64,000 bases of DNA from Candidatus Latescibacterota bacterium. Lineage in GTDB: Bacteria; Krumholzibacteriota; Krumholzibacteriia; JACNKJ01. A program made the translations under genes and the position numbers. The notes beneath the pieces are model-generated. The model did no database searches, was not told where the DNA came from, and saw only the letters and a list, made by a program, of their open reading frames with translations. This document shows positions 1-8,267 of the stretch, piece by piece (within the stretch, counting starts at the first letter, position 1; each line of letters opens with the position of its first letter). The DNA lies in contig JACKDC010000001.1 in the NCBI GenBank assembly GCA_020633725.1, positions 868,001-932,000 on the forward strand, written 5' to 3'.

Positions 1-717
1 GTCGGGCAGCCAGGTGTGCAGCGGGAAGATCGGCACCTTGATCGCGAAGGCCAGCACGAAGGCGAGGCAGGCCAGCAGCTCGGGGCGCCCGTGGAGCGGG
101 GTCGCGCCCATGGCGGCGACGTCGAAGGTCCACACCCCCGCGACCTGATGGTGGTGCACCACGAGGTAGAGGATGGCCGCGAGCATGAGCACGCTGCCAA
201 CCATCGTGTAGATGAAGAACTTCACGGCGGCGTAGACGCGCCGGCGGCCGCCCCAGATCCCGATGAGGAAGTACATCGGGATCAGCATGGCCTCCCAGAA
301 CACGTAGAAGAGGAAGAGGTCGCCCGCCACGAAGACGCCCATCATGCCCGCCTCGAGCATGAGCAGGAAGAAGTGGTAGGCCCGCACGCGGTCGTCCACC
401 GCGCGCCAGCTCCCAAGGACTGCCAGGGGCATAATGAAGGCGGTCAGCAGCACCATGAGCAGGCTGATGCCGTCCACGCCCACGGCGTAGTCGATGCCCA
501 GCGCCGCGATCCACGGCGCGCGCTGCGTGAACTGCAGCGCCGCGCTGCCGGTGTCGAAGTGGAACCAGAGGTGCAGGGAGAGGACGAAGGTGACCGTGGT
601 CACCGCCAGCGTCCAGGCGCGCGCCAGCCCCGGCCGGCTCGCGGGCAGCACGATGAGCGGCAACGCCCCCAGGACGGGCAGGAAGACGAGCCAGGTCAGG
701 ATCCAGGAATCGATCAT
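1..717 (-). CDS. nuoM: NADH-quinone oxidoreductase subunit M, partial (C-terminus beyond the window)
   Basis: These are the first 239 residues of NuoM, one of the antiporter-like proton-pumping membrane subunits of complex I; the frame stays open to the left edge. The sequence is a run of hydrophobic helices. The family's key glutamate is E142 in FWEAMLIPM and the pumping lysine is K227 in AIKVPIFPLHTWLPD. The ATG at 717 follows a purine-rich GGGGGAG, and the gene lies 9 bases after the nuoL stop, so the two are co-transcribed. Whether nuoN follows cannot be seen. Confidence 0.95.
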   Translation of the reverse strand, partial: MIDSWILTWLVFLPVLGALPLIVLPASRPGLARAWTLAVTTVTFVLSLHLWFHFDTGSAALQFTQRAPWIAALGIDYAVGVDGISLLMVLLTAFIMPLAVLGSWRAVDDRVRAYHFFLLMLEAGMMGVFVAGDLFLFYVFWEAMLIPMYFLIGIWGGRRRVYAAVKFFIYTMVGSVLMLAAILYLVVHHHQVAGVWTFDVAAMGATPLHGRPELLACLAFVLAFAIKVPIFPLHTWLPD

Positions 718-726
718 CTCCCCCAC

Positions 727-2670
727 CTAGGCCAGCAGCCGCAGGAGCAGCAGGATCACGCCCAGCACCATGAACAGGGCGTAGGTCTGCACGTAGCCGG
801 TCTGGAACAGGCGCAGCACCTCGCCGCCCACCCGCACGCAGAGTCCGCTGAAGTTGACGAGACCGTCGATGAGGAGCTCGTCGATCCAGCGCCACAGGAA
901 GCGCGCCAGCGCGCCCAGCGGCCGGATCACGACGGCCTCGTAGAGCTCGTCGATGCGATACTTGTCCGCCAGCAGTCCGGGCAGCCCGCCGCGGGCGTCG
1001 GCCAGGCGCGGCGTCAGGTCCTGCGCGCGGCCATAGCGCTGCCAGGCGACGGCGAAGCCCACCAGCGCCACCAGCGTGGACAGGCCCATCAGCCCCCACT
1101 CCGTGGCGTGGCTCAGGTGCTCCGCGTGCCCGAAGCCCTCCACGTGGTGCAGGTCCGCGAAGACCGGCGCCAGCCAGCCGCCCAGCAGGTGCGGGCCCAT
1201 CACCGGCGGCAGGCCCAGGTAACCGCCGACGACGCTCAGCACCGCCAGCAGCGCCAGGGGCAAGGTCATCACCGCGGGCGATTCGTGCAGGTGCTTCGCG
1301 CGCTCGGGCTCCACGCGGCTCTCGCCGAAGAACGTGAGGAAGAGCAGGCGGAACATGTAGAAGCTCGTGAGGCCCGCGGTCAGCACGCCGATCACCCAGA
1401 GCGCCTTGTGCTGCACGAAGGCCGCGGCCAGGATCTCGTCCTTGCTGAAGAAGCCGCTGAGGCCGGGGAAACCGGCGATGGCCAGCGTGGCGACGAGGAA
1501 GGTGGCGAAGGTCACCGGCAGGTGGCGGCGCAGGCCGCCCATCTTGCGGATGTCCTGCTCCTCGTGCATCGCGTGGATCACGCTACCCGCGCCGAGGAAG
1601 AGCAGGGCCTTGAAGAAGGCGTGGGTCATCACGTGGAAGATGCCCGCGCCGAAGGCCGCGCTGCCCAGCCCCAGGAACATGTAGCCGAGCTGGCTCACGG
1701 TCGAGTAGGCCAGCACCTTCTTGATGTCGTTCTGCGCGATGGCCACCGTCGCGGCCATGAGCGCGGTGAGTCCGCCGATCCAGGCCACCGCGTCCAGCGC
1801 CGCCGGCGCCAGCGCGTAGAGCACGTGGCTGCGCGCCACCATGTAGACGCCCGCCGTCACCATGGTCGCCGCGTGGATGAGCGCGCTCACCGGAGTCGGG
1901 CCGGCCATGGCGTCGGGCAGCCAGACGAAGAGCGGGATCTGCGCGCTCTTGCCCGTGGCGCCGAGCAGCAGCAGCAGGCCGATCGCGGTCATCACGCCGG
2001 GCGCGGCCGGATGGTGAAGCGCCGCGGCGAAGACCGTGGCGAAGTCCAGGCTGTGGAAGTGCGTCACGATGAGGAAGAGCGCGAGCAGGAAGCCGAAGTC
2101 GCCGATGCGGTTGACGATGAAGGCCTTCTTGCCCGCCTGCGCCGTGCTCATGGTGGCGGTGAACATCCGGTCGTACCAGAAGCCGATGAGCAGGTAGGAG
2201 CAGAGCCCCACGCCTTCCCAGCCCACGAAGAGCATCAGGAAGTTGTCGCCCAGGACCAGGATCAGCATCGCCAGCATGAAGAGGTTCAGGTAGGCGAAGA
2301 AGCGGGCGTAGTCCTTGTCGTGGGACATGTAGCCGATGCTGTAGACGTGGATCAGGAAGCCCACGCCCGTCACCACGAGGATCATCACCGCGCTGAGCGG
2401 GTCCAGCAGCAGCGACGCGCTCACCGAGAAGTCGCCGCTGGCGATCCACTGCCAGAGCGGGAAGACCAGCCGCGGGGCCTCCGCCTCGTGGCCGCCGGCC
2501 ATGCCGCGCAGCGCGAAGAAGCCGCCGAGGGCCGTCAGGAAGGAGAGCAGCACGGCGAAGGAGGCCACGCCGCCGCTCGCGCGCAGCGGCAGGCGCTTGC
2601 CGAGCACGGCGTTGACGAGCACGCCCAGCAGCGGCCACAGGAGGATCAGCGGGAAGTAGCGGATGTCCAT
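727..2670 (-). CDS. nuoL: NADH-quinone oxidoreductase subunit L
   Basis: NuoL is the distal proton-pumping antiporter-like subunit of complex I, with the long lateral helix at its C-terminus. At 647 residues it has normal family length. Visible signatures are E152 in VGWEGVGLCSYLLIG, K241 in GKSAQIPLFVWLPDAM and the following PTPVSALIHAATMVTAGVY stretch. The C-terminal 120 residues carry the expected hydrophobic anchor. The gene starts 1 base after the nuoK stop, so translation is probably coupled. Confidence 0.97.
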   Translation of the reverse strand: MDIRYFPLILLWPLLGVLVNAVLGKRLPLRASGGVASFAVLLSFLTALGGFFALRGMAGGHEAEAPRLVFPLWQWIASGDFSVSASLLLDPLSAVMILVVTGVGFLIHVYSIGYMSHDKDYARFFAYLNLFMLAMLILVLGDNFLMLFVGWEGVGLCSYLLIGFWYDRMFTATMSTAQAGKKAFIVNRIGDFGFLLALFLIVTHFHSLDFATVFAAALHHPAAPGVMTAIGLLLLLGATGKSAQIPLFVWLPDAMAGPTPVSALIHAATMVTAGVYMVARSHVLYALAPAALDAVAWIGGLTALMAATVAIAQNDIKKVLAYSTVSQLGYMFLGLGSAAFGAGIFHVMTHAFFKALLFLGAGSVIHAMHEEQDIRKMGGLRRHLPVTFATFLVATLAIAGFPGLSGFFSKDEILAAAFVQHKALWVIGVLTAGLTSFYMFRLLFLTFFGESRVEPERAKHLHESPAVMTLPLALLAVLSVVGGYLGLPPVMGPHLLGGWLAPVFADLHHVEGFGHAEHLSHATEWGLMGLSTLVALVGFAVAWQRYGRAQDLTPRLADARGGLPGLLADKYRIDELYEAVVIRPLGALARFLWRWIDELLIDGLVNFSGLCVRVGGEVLRLFQTGYVQTYALFMVLGVILLLLRLLA

Positions 2671-2671
2671 G

Positions 2672-2974
2672 CTAGCTCCTGAGCAGCGTGGCCTGGTCGA
2701 GGTCGATGCTCTCCTGCCGGCGGAAGAGCGCGATCACGATGCCCAGCCCGATGGCGGCCTCGGCGGCCGCCACGGCCATGACGAAGAAGCAGAGCACCTG
2801 GGCGTCGAGGTCCCCGCGCAGGCGCGAGAAGGTGACCAGCACCAGGTTCACCGCGTTCAGCATGAGCTCGATCGACATGAAGACGACGATCGCGTTCCGC
2901 CGCAGCAGCACGCCCGCCACGCCCGTTCCGAAGAGCAGGAAGGCGACGACGAGCGCGTGATTCAGATCGAACAT
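2672..2974 (-). CDS. nuoK: NADH-quinone oxidoreductase subunit K
   Basis: NuoK is a small three-helix membrane subunit of complex I in the proton channel. It is 100 residues long, as in the family. The two buried glutamates needed for proton transfer fall at E36 (SIELMLNAVNL) and E72 (AAAEAAIGLG), the same numbers as in E. coli. The gene sits between nuoJ (9 bases upstream) and nuoL (1 base downstream). Confidence 0.97.
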   Translation of the reverse strand: MFDLNHALVVAFLLFGTGVAGVLLRRNAIVVFMSIELMLNAVNLVLVTFSRLRGDLDAQVLCFFVMAVAAAEAAIGLGIVIALFRRQESIDLDQATLLRS

Positions 2975-2983
2975 CCGCGCCTC

Positions 2984-3478
2984 CTAGCGCCGGGGCTCGC
3001 GATGCGCCATGACCACCGAGCCGACGATGGCCACCAGCAGCAGCAGCGCGGTGATCTCGAAGGGCAGCAGGTAGTCGCCGAAGAGCTTGTCGCCGATGGC
3101 CCCCACCTCGCCGGCCGGCCCGTGGCCGCCCTCGGGCAGGCGCCGGCCCAGGTCCATCGCCATGAGCAGCGCCACCAGCACGGCGCTGAGCGCCGCGTAG
3201 AGCCACTTCACCTTGCGGTTCATGATGGGCGGCAGGTCGTCGGGGCCCAGGTTGAGCAGCATGATGACGAACAGGAAGAGCACCATGATCGCGCCGGCGT
3301 AGACCGCCACCTGCACGGCCGCCAGGAAGAAGGCGTCCATCAGCACGTAGATGCCCGCCAGCGCGAAGAAGGCCAGCACCAGGTAGAGCGCGGCGCTCAC
3401 CGGGTTCTTCCGCGTGACCACCATCAGGCCCGAGCCCACGGCCAGCGCGGCGAAGAAGTAGAAGAAGCTCTGCACCAT
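2984..3478 (-). CDS. nuoJ: NADH-quinone oxidoreductase subunit J
   Basis: NuoJ is a five-helix membrane subunit of complex I. The 164-residue product has the family core: KNPVSAALYLVLAFFALAG in the second helix and the conserved VQVAVYAGAIMVLFLFVIML helix, whose pi-bulge takes part in coupling. It lies 15 bases after nuoH. In the usual gene order nuoI, the 8Fe ferredoxin subunit, would sit between nuoH and nuoJ, but there is no room for it here. A GTG one codon in could also serve as the start. Confidence 0.96.
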   Translation of the reverse strand: MVQSFFYFFAALAVGSGLMVVTRKNPVSAALYLVLAFFALAGIYVLMDAFFLAAVQVAVYAGAIMVLFLFVIMLLNLGPDDLPPIMNRKVKWLYAALSAVLVALLMAMDLGRRLPEGGHGPAGEVGAIGDKLFGDYLLPFEITALLLLVAIVGSVVMAHREPRR

Positions 3479-3493
3479 GCCTTCCCGCGCCCC

Positions 3494-4525
3494 CTAGTTG
3501 AGATCCTTCAGCGACCAGAGGCCGTAGACGAACAGGTTGACCAGCGCCAGCGGCAGCATCACCCGCCAGCCCAGTCCCATGAGCTGGTCGTAGCGGAAGC
3601 GGGGCAGGGACCAGCGCACCCACAGGAAGATGAACAGCCACACGCAGACCTTGCCCAGGAACGTGGCGAGCTGCAGTAGCGCCAGCCAGAAGCCGTGCTG
3701 CTGGAAGAAGGGCAGGGTCTCCACCCAGGGCAGGTGATAGCCGCCGAAGAAGAGCGTCACGATGAGCGCGCTGGCCGTCATCATGTTGACGTACTCGCCC
3801 AGCATGAACATCGCGAACTTCATGCTGCTGTACTCGGTGTGATAGCCCGCCACCAGCTCCGGCTCGGCCTCGGGCAGGTCGAAGGGCAGGCGGTTGGTCT
3901 CGGCGAAGGCGGCCACGACGAAGAGCAGGAAGCTGAGCGGCTGGCTGAGCACGAACCAGGGGTTGCCGCCCTGGTGGGCCACGACGTCCGTGAGCCGGAG
4001 CGAGCCGGTGAACATGATCACGGGGATCACCGACAGGCCCATGGCGATCTCGTAGCTGATCATCTGCGCGCTCGAGCGCAGGCTGCCCAGCAGGGCGTAC
4101 TTGTTGTTGCTGGACCAGCCGCCCACGGCGATGCCGTAGACGCCCAGGCTGGCGATCGCGAAGATGAACAGGATGCCGATGGACAGGTCCGCCACGATCA
4201 TCCGCACCTGGTGGCCGAAGATCGGCAGCGTGCCGCCGAAGGGGATCACGGCGTAGGTGATCAGGGCCGGCATCATGACGAGCATCGGCGCGAGCGTGTG
4301 CAGGGCCTTGTTCGCGCCGGGGGGCGTGAAGTCCTCCTTGAGGACGAACTTCAACCCGTCGGCGATGGGTTGCAGCAGCCCCCAGAAGCCCACCCGGTTG
4401 GGCCCCTTCCGCCACTGGATGAACGCCGACACCTTGCGCTCGGCCAGGGTCATGTAGGCCACGCCGCCCAGCACCACGAGCGCGATGAGCACGATCTTGA
4501 TCACCGTGATCAGGAAGTCGGCCAT
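3494..4525 (-). CDS. nuoH: NADH-quinone oxidoreductase subunit H
   Basis: NuoH is the membrane subunit that forms much of the quinone-binding chamber and links the peripheral arm to the pumping modules. The product has about 343 residues. The acidic quinone-chamber loop is recognisable as LPEAEPELVAGYHTEYSS, and TLAERKVSAF and QPIADGLKFVLKED near the N-terminus are family signatures. I chose the ATG at 4525, which shares a base with the nuoF stop (TGATG); a GTG one codon upstream is possible. nuoG, usually between nuoF and nuoH, is absent. Confidence 0.96.
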   Translation of the reverse strand: MADFLITVIKIVLIALVVLGGVAYMTLAERKVSAFIQWRKGPNRVGFWGLLQPIADGLKFVLKEDFTPPGANKALHTLAPMLVMMPALITYAVIPFGGTLPIFGHQVRMIVADLSIGILFIFAIASLGVYGIAVGGWSSNNKYALLGSLRSSAQMISYEIAMGLSVIPVIMFTGSLRLTDVVAHQGGNPWFVLSQPLSFLLFVVAAFAETNRLPFDLPEAEPELVAGYHTEYSSMKFAMFMLGEYVNMMTASALIVTLFFGGYHLPWVETLPFFQQHGFWLALLQLATFLGKVCVWLFIFLWVRWSLPRFRYDQLMGLGWRVMLPLALVNLFVYGLWSLKDLN

Positions 4526-5805
4526 CACTCCCCCTTCGCCAGGGCGGCGCCCAGCACGCGGGCCTCGAACTCCCCGCGGAACTTGCGGACGTAGGACTCG
4601 GTGGGCATGCGGGCCGCGTCACCGAGCGGGCAGACGGTCTTGAAGGCCATGTTGTCGCAGATGTCGAGGATCTGATCGAGCTCCTCGCTGCGGCCCTGGC
4701 CCGCCACGAAGCGGCCGATGATCTTCTCCAGCCAGCCGCAGCCCTCGCGGCAGGGCGTGCACTGCCCGCAGGACTCGTGGTGATAGAAGCGGATCAGGTT
4801 GAAGGCCACCTGCACCATGTCGACCGTCTCGTCCATGACGATCACGGCCGCGCTGCCCATCATCGAGCCGAGGGCGGCCAGGCCGTCGAAGTCCATGATC
4901 GCGCCGGCGGCCTCCTCGGCCGTGAGCACCGGCGTGCTGCTCCCGCCCGGGATGACGGCCTTGAGCTTGCGGCCGCCCAGCATGCCGCCGCAGTGCGTCT
5001 CGAGCAGCTCGTCGAAGGTGATGCCCATGGGCGCCTCGTAGGTGCCGGGCCGCGCCACGTGGCCGCTCACGCAGAAGAGCTTGGGGCCGGTGTTCTTCTC
5101 GCGGCCGATGCCGGCGAACCAGGCGGGCCCACGCTCCACGATGGGCGGCACGCAGCAGAGCGTCTCCACGTTGTTGATCACCGTCGGGCAGCCGTAGAGC
5201 CCCACCACCGCCGGGAAGGGCGGCTTGATGCGCGGGTAGCCGCGCTTGCCCTCGAGGCTTTCGAGCAGGGCCGTCTCCTCGCCGCAGATGTAGGCGCCGG
5301 CGCCGCGGTGCACGACGATCTCCAGGTCGAAACCGCTGCCGAGGATGTTCCTGCCCAGCAGCCCCGCCGCCTTCGCCTCGGCGATGGCGCGCTCGAGGAT
5401 GCGCGCCTCCTCGGCGTACTCGCCGCGGATGTAGATGAAGCAGTGGTGCGCCTGCAGCGCATAGCTCGAGATCGTGCAGCCCTCGATGAGCAGATGCGGG
5501 TTGTGGCGCAGGAGCACCCGGTCCTTGAAGGTGCCGGGCTCGCTCTCGTCCGCGTTGCAGACCAGGTAGCGGGGCCTGCTGTTCTTTGCAGGGTCGGGCA
5601 AGAAGCCCCACTTCATGCCGCAGGGGAAGCCCGCGCCGCCGCGACCGCGCAGGCCGGACTCCTTCACCGTCTCGACGATCTCGGCCGGGCTCTTCTTCAG
5701 GGCCAGGCGCAGGGCCTGCGTGCCGCCCTCGCGCTCGTAGACGGCGAGCGTGTGGGAGTCGTCCATCCCCACGATGCGGGTCAGTACCGGTTCGAAGGCA
5801 GCCAT
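4525..5805 (-). CDS. nuoF: NADH-quinone oxidoreductase subunit F (NADH- and FMN-binding)
   Basis: NuoF takes electrons from NADH onto FMN and passes them to its [4Fe-4S] cluster N3. The 426-residue protein shows the FMN/NADH-site glycine-rich stretch GLRGRGGAGFPCGMKWGF, the second signature GAYICGEETALLESLEGKRG and the cluster ligands ESCGQCTPCREGC, followed by a further Cys in KTVCPLGDAA. Its presence, with NuoE, argues that this complex oxidises NADH and does not use ferredoxin or F420. The stop overlaps the nuoH start. Confidence 0.97.
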   Translation of the reverse strand: MAAFEPVLTRIVGMDDSHTLAVYEREGGTQALRLALKKSPAEIVETVKESGLRGRGGAGFPCGMKWGFLPDPAKNSRPRYLVCNADESEPGTFKDRVLLRHNPHLLIEGCTISSYALQAHHCFIYIRGEYAEEARILERAIAEAKAAGLLGRNILGSGFDLEIVVHRGAGAYICGEETALLESLEGKRGYPRIKPPFPAVVGLYGCPTVINNVETLCCVPPIVERGPAWFAGIGREKNTGPKLFCVSGHVARPGTYEAPMGITFDELLETHCGGMLGGRKLKAVIPGGSSTPVLTAEEAAGAIMDFDGLAALGSMMGSAAVIVMDETVDMVQVAFNLIRFYHHESCGQCTPCREGCGWLEKIIGRFVAGQGRSEELDQILDICDNMAFKTVCPLGDAARMPTESYVRKFRGEFEARVLGAALAKGE

Positions 5806-5842
5806 CGGGTCCTCGGCCTCGGTTCGTCGGTGGCGCGCGGGC

Positions 5843-6307
5843 TCAGCCCAGCTCGGACAGGATCGCGTCCACGCGCTCTGAAGTCAGGTTCTCGTGATAG
5901 TCCTCGCCCACCATCATCGCGGGCGCGGTGCCGCAGGCGCCCAGGCACTCCACTTCCACCAGGGTGAAGCGGCCGTCGGCGCTGGTCTCGCCGGGGCCGA
6001 TGCCCAGGCGCGCCTTCAGGTGGGCGCGGATGTCCAGGCTGCCACGCAGCTCGCAGCTCAGCGTGCGGCAGAGCTGGATGAGGTGCTTCCCCACCGGCCG
6101 GGTGTTGTACATGGTGTAGAAGGTGGTCACGCCCTCGACCATGGCCGGCGTCAGCTCCAGGCGCTCGGCCACCCAGCGCATCGCCTCCGGGCTCACCCAG
6201 CCCTGCTCGCGCTGCACGAGGTGCAGCAGCGGCAGCAGCGCCGAACGCGGGTCCGGATAGAGCGCGACGATCCCGTCGGCCTCGCGCTGGATGCTCGCGT
6301 CAAACAT
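5843..6307 (-). CDS. nuoE: NADH-quinone oxidoreductase subunit E ([2Fe-2S])
   Basis: NuoE is the 24-kDa-type thioredoxin-fold subunit that carries cluster N1a next to NuoF. From the ATG at 6307 the product has 154 residues. The four cluster cysteines are C80 and C85 (CRTLSC) and C121 and C125 (CLGAC). I prefer this ATG to the in-frame GTG at 6313 because GGAG lies 7 bases before it. The gap to nuoF is 37 bases. nuoD, usually between nuoC and nuoE, is missing from the 33-base gap upstream. Confidence 0.95.
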   Translation of the reverse strand: MFDASIQREADGIVALYPDPRSALLPLLHLVQREQGWVSPEAMRWVAERLELTPAMVEGVTTFYTMYNTRPVGKHLIQLCRTLSCELRGSLDIRAHLKARLGIGPGETSADGRFTLVEVECLGACGTAPAMMVGEDYHENLTSERVDAILSELG

Positions 6308-6340
6308 CGTCACTCTCCGTGGCCGCCGCCCGCGGGCGGG

Positions 6341-6835
6341 TCAGCGGTTGTCGTCGTGCACGCCGCGCGTGGGGATCTCCTTGCGGAGCGGATGTCCCAG
6401 CGCGTAGTCCTCGTGCATCAGGATGCGGCGAAGGTCGGGGTGGCCGGCGAAGCGGATGCCCATCAGGTCCCAGACCTCGCGCTCGTTCCAGTTGGCCAGC
6501 TCCCAGAGTCCCGTGACCGTGGGCACGCTGGGCCCGTCCGCGGTCTCGGCCGTGTCGGCCATGACCCGCAGGCGCGTGCCGTGCTCCAGGTCCAGCAGGT
6601 GATAGCTCACGCGGAAGCGCGGCGACCAGTCGAAGCCCAGGCCGTCCACGCCGCTGATGTCCGTCAGCATGGCGAAGCGGGGGCTGGCCTCGTCGCGCGC
6701 CCAGGTCAGGATCTCGATCAGGGCGTCCGGGCCCACCCGCAGCGTGAGCTCGCCCTGGGCCCGCTCGCTCGCGAGCAGGCGGTCGCCGAAGCGCTGGGCG
6801 GCCTGGACCGCCACGGAGTCGAGGCGCTCAGTCAC
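6341..6835 (-). CDS. nuoC: NADH-quinone oxidoreductase subunit C (30 kDa subunit)
   Basis: NuoC is a peripheral-arm subunit that buttresses NuoB and NuoD near the quinone site. The 164-residue product contains the family block NEREVWDLMGIRFAGHPDL followed by RRILMHEDYALGHPLRKE. It is a stand-alone NuoC, not a NuoCD fusion. The GTG start at 6835 overlaps the end of nuoA by 8 bases, so nuoB, which usually lies between nuoA and nuoC, is not here. Confidence 0.95.
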   Translation of the reverse strand: MTERLDSVAVQAAQRFGDRLLASERAQGELTLRVGPDALIEILTWARDEASPRFAMLTDISGVDGLGFDWSPRFRVSYHLLDLEHGTRLRVMADTAETADGPSVPTVTGLWELANWNEREVWDLMGIRFAGHPDLRRILMHEDYALGHPLRKEIPTRGVHDDNR

Positions 6836-7265
6836 GACGTCCCTCCCCGTCCTGCTCCCGCCGCTCGAAGAGCCCGCCGCGGTCCCAGGCCAGCGCGCCG
6901 CTGCCCAGGATGTAGAGATAGCCCACCAGCAGGATCACGAGGAAGATCCCCATCTCCACCAGGCCGAAGAGCCCCAGGTGATGGAAGCGCACGGCCCAGG
7001 GGTAGAGGAAGACCACTTCGATGTCGAAGAGGATGAACAGGATCGCCACCAGGTAGAACTTCACCGAGAAGCGATCGCGCGCGTCGCCGCGCGGGTCCAT
7101 GCCCGACTCGTAGGGCGTGTACTTGGCCGCGTTCACGATGCGGCGCCCCACGAAACGGCTGGCCGCCACCATGCCCGCCGCCATGAGGACGGCCAGCACG
7201 ATGAGCACGACGATGGGAAGATAGGAGCCTGCGGCGTAGCTGTCCGCGGCGGCGAACACGGTCAT
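6828..7265 (-). CDS. nuoA: NADH-quinone oxidoreductase subunit A
   Basis: NuoA is a three-helix membrane subunit of complex I near the quinone site and the first gene of this operon. The 145-residue product has the conserved loop YTPYESGMDPRGDARDRFSV and the second-helix signature ILFILFDIEVVFLYPWAV. AAAGGTG lies just before the ATG. A TTGACA promoter is placed about 30 bases upstream. The C-terminal tail after the third helix is charged and longer than usual. Confidence 0.95.
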   Translation of the reverse strand: MTVFAAADSYAAGSYLPIVVLIVLAVLMAAGMVAASRFVGRRIVNAAKYTPYESGMDPRGDARDRFSVKFYLVAILFILFDIEVVFLYPWAVRFHHLGLFGLVEMGIFLVILLVGYLYILGSGALAWDRGGLFERREQDGEGRRD

Positions 7266-7292
7266 TTCGCACCTTTCCTCACAATCCGTGAC

Positions 7293-7321
7293 ATACTGTT
7301 CAGCGGCCCCATCACTGTCAA
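7293..7321 (-). promoter_or_regulatory. promoter of the nuo operon
   Basis: On the minus strand a perfect -35 box TTGACA (7316-7321) is followed after 17 bases by CAGTAT (7293-7298). It lies in the 111-base gap upstream of nuoA, leaving a leader of about 22 bases. The -35 is strong and the -10 moderate. Confidence 0.6.
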
Positions 7322-7376
7322 TGGCAATTTCCGCCGCGCTTGTGTGCTTTGCGCGAACGCCCCCGCCGCCAGCGCC

Positions 7377-8267
7377 TCAGCGCAGCCAGATCACCCGCGC
7401 CAGGGCCGCGTGATCGCCGTCCTGCCAGCGGCGCTCGGCCGCGCCCAGCGCGTCGGTCTCCCCTCGCGACGCCCCCGCCGCCGCCAGCGGCAGCCCGTCC
7501 GGCGCGAAGGGTCCGCTGTGGCGCAGGAGCGGCAGGCTGTCCAGCGCGGCGGGCGGCACCGCCTCGGCAACGACGGGCCCCGGACCGAGGCCGACGAGCA
7601 ACGCGAGGCCGTCCGCGCAGTCCCAGGCCAGACCCTCGGCCAGCAGCCGGTCGAGGACGCTCTCCACCCCCAGCACCGCGCCGCCGGCCCCCGCGCGGCG
7701 GAACTCCAGCCAGTCCTTCTCCAGCAGCAGATCGTCGCGCTCCACCCAGCGCGCCTGGGCGTCCAGCCAGGGCGGCGCCGCGAGCAGCGCGGAGTCGGAG
7801 GCCAGCGCGAACCAGTCGCCCCAGAGCCGCAGGGCGAGGCCGTCCTGGAGCGCGCGCAGGCCGTCGCCGCCCTCCGCGACCCGGGACGCGCCGCGCAGCC
7901 GCACCCGGGGGCCGGCCAGGAGCCAGCCGCGCGGCGAGCGCGCGCAGAGCCACTCTCCCAGCAGCGGGTGCAGGGTCACGAGCGTGTCGGCCAGGGCGTC
8001 CACCGGCGCGCCCCAGGCGTGGGCGCGTTCGAGGAAGAGTGCCGGCGCCTCGGGCCAGAGCCGCGGCGGCACGCGGCGCAGGGCGGGCCGCTGCAGGCAC
8101 CAGGCGTCGCTGTCGGCGGGGAGCAGGGCGAGCAGGGTCGGCGCCTCGACGCGGCGGTGCTGGCGCTGACGGGCGAGCGGCACCACCACGGCCCGCAGCA
8201 CCACCACCAGCAGGACGAGCGCCGCCAGCACCCGCAGCGCGCGCAGAAGCAGCCGGCGCGGCGTCAT
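7377..8267 (-). CDS. membrane-anchored protein of unknown function
   Basis: I do not recognise this 296-residue protein with confidence. It starts with a basic N-terminus and one strong hydrophobic helix (LLLRALRVLAALVLLVVVLRAVVV, about residues 6-29). The remaining 265 residues are probably periplasmic. The opening LLALLPADSDAWCL resembles DUF3352-type proteins, but only weakly. Its ATG overlaps the helicase stop in ATGA, so the two are translated together. It ends 111 bases before nuoA, with the nuo promoter in between. Confidence 0.7.
   Translation of the reverse strand: MTPRRLLLRALRVLAALVLLVVVLRAVVVPLARQRQHRRVEAPTLLALLPADSDAWCLQRPALRRVPPRLWPEAPALFLERAHAWGAPVDALADTLVTLHPLLGEWLCARSPRGWLLAGPRVRLRGASRVAEGGDGLRALQDGLALRLWGDWFALASDSALLAAPPWLDAQARWVERDDLLLEKDWLEFRRAGAGGAVLGVESVLDRLLAEGLAWDCADGLALLVGLGPGPVVAEAVPPAALDSLPLLRHSGPFAPDGLPLAAAGASRGETDALGAAERRWQDGDHAALARVIWLR

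Noticed and set aside
16..2682. Long plus-strand open frames opposite nuoL, nuoM and other genes
   Set aside because: High GC makes the antisense frames stay open; they are His/Gln/Arg-rich without any family motif, while the minus-strand products are unmistakable.
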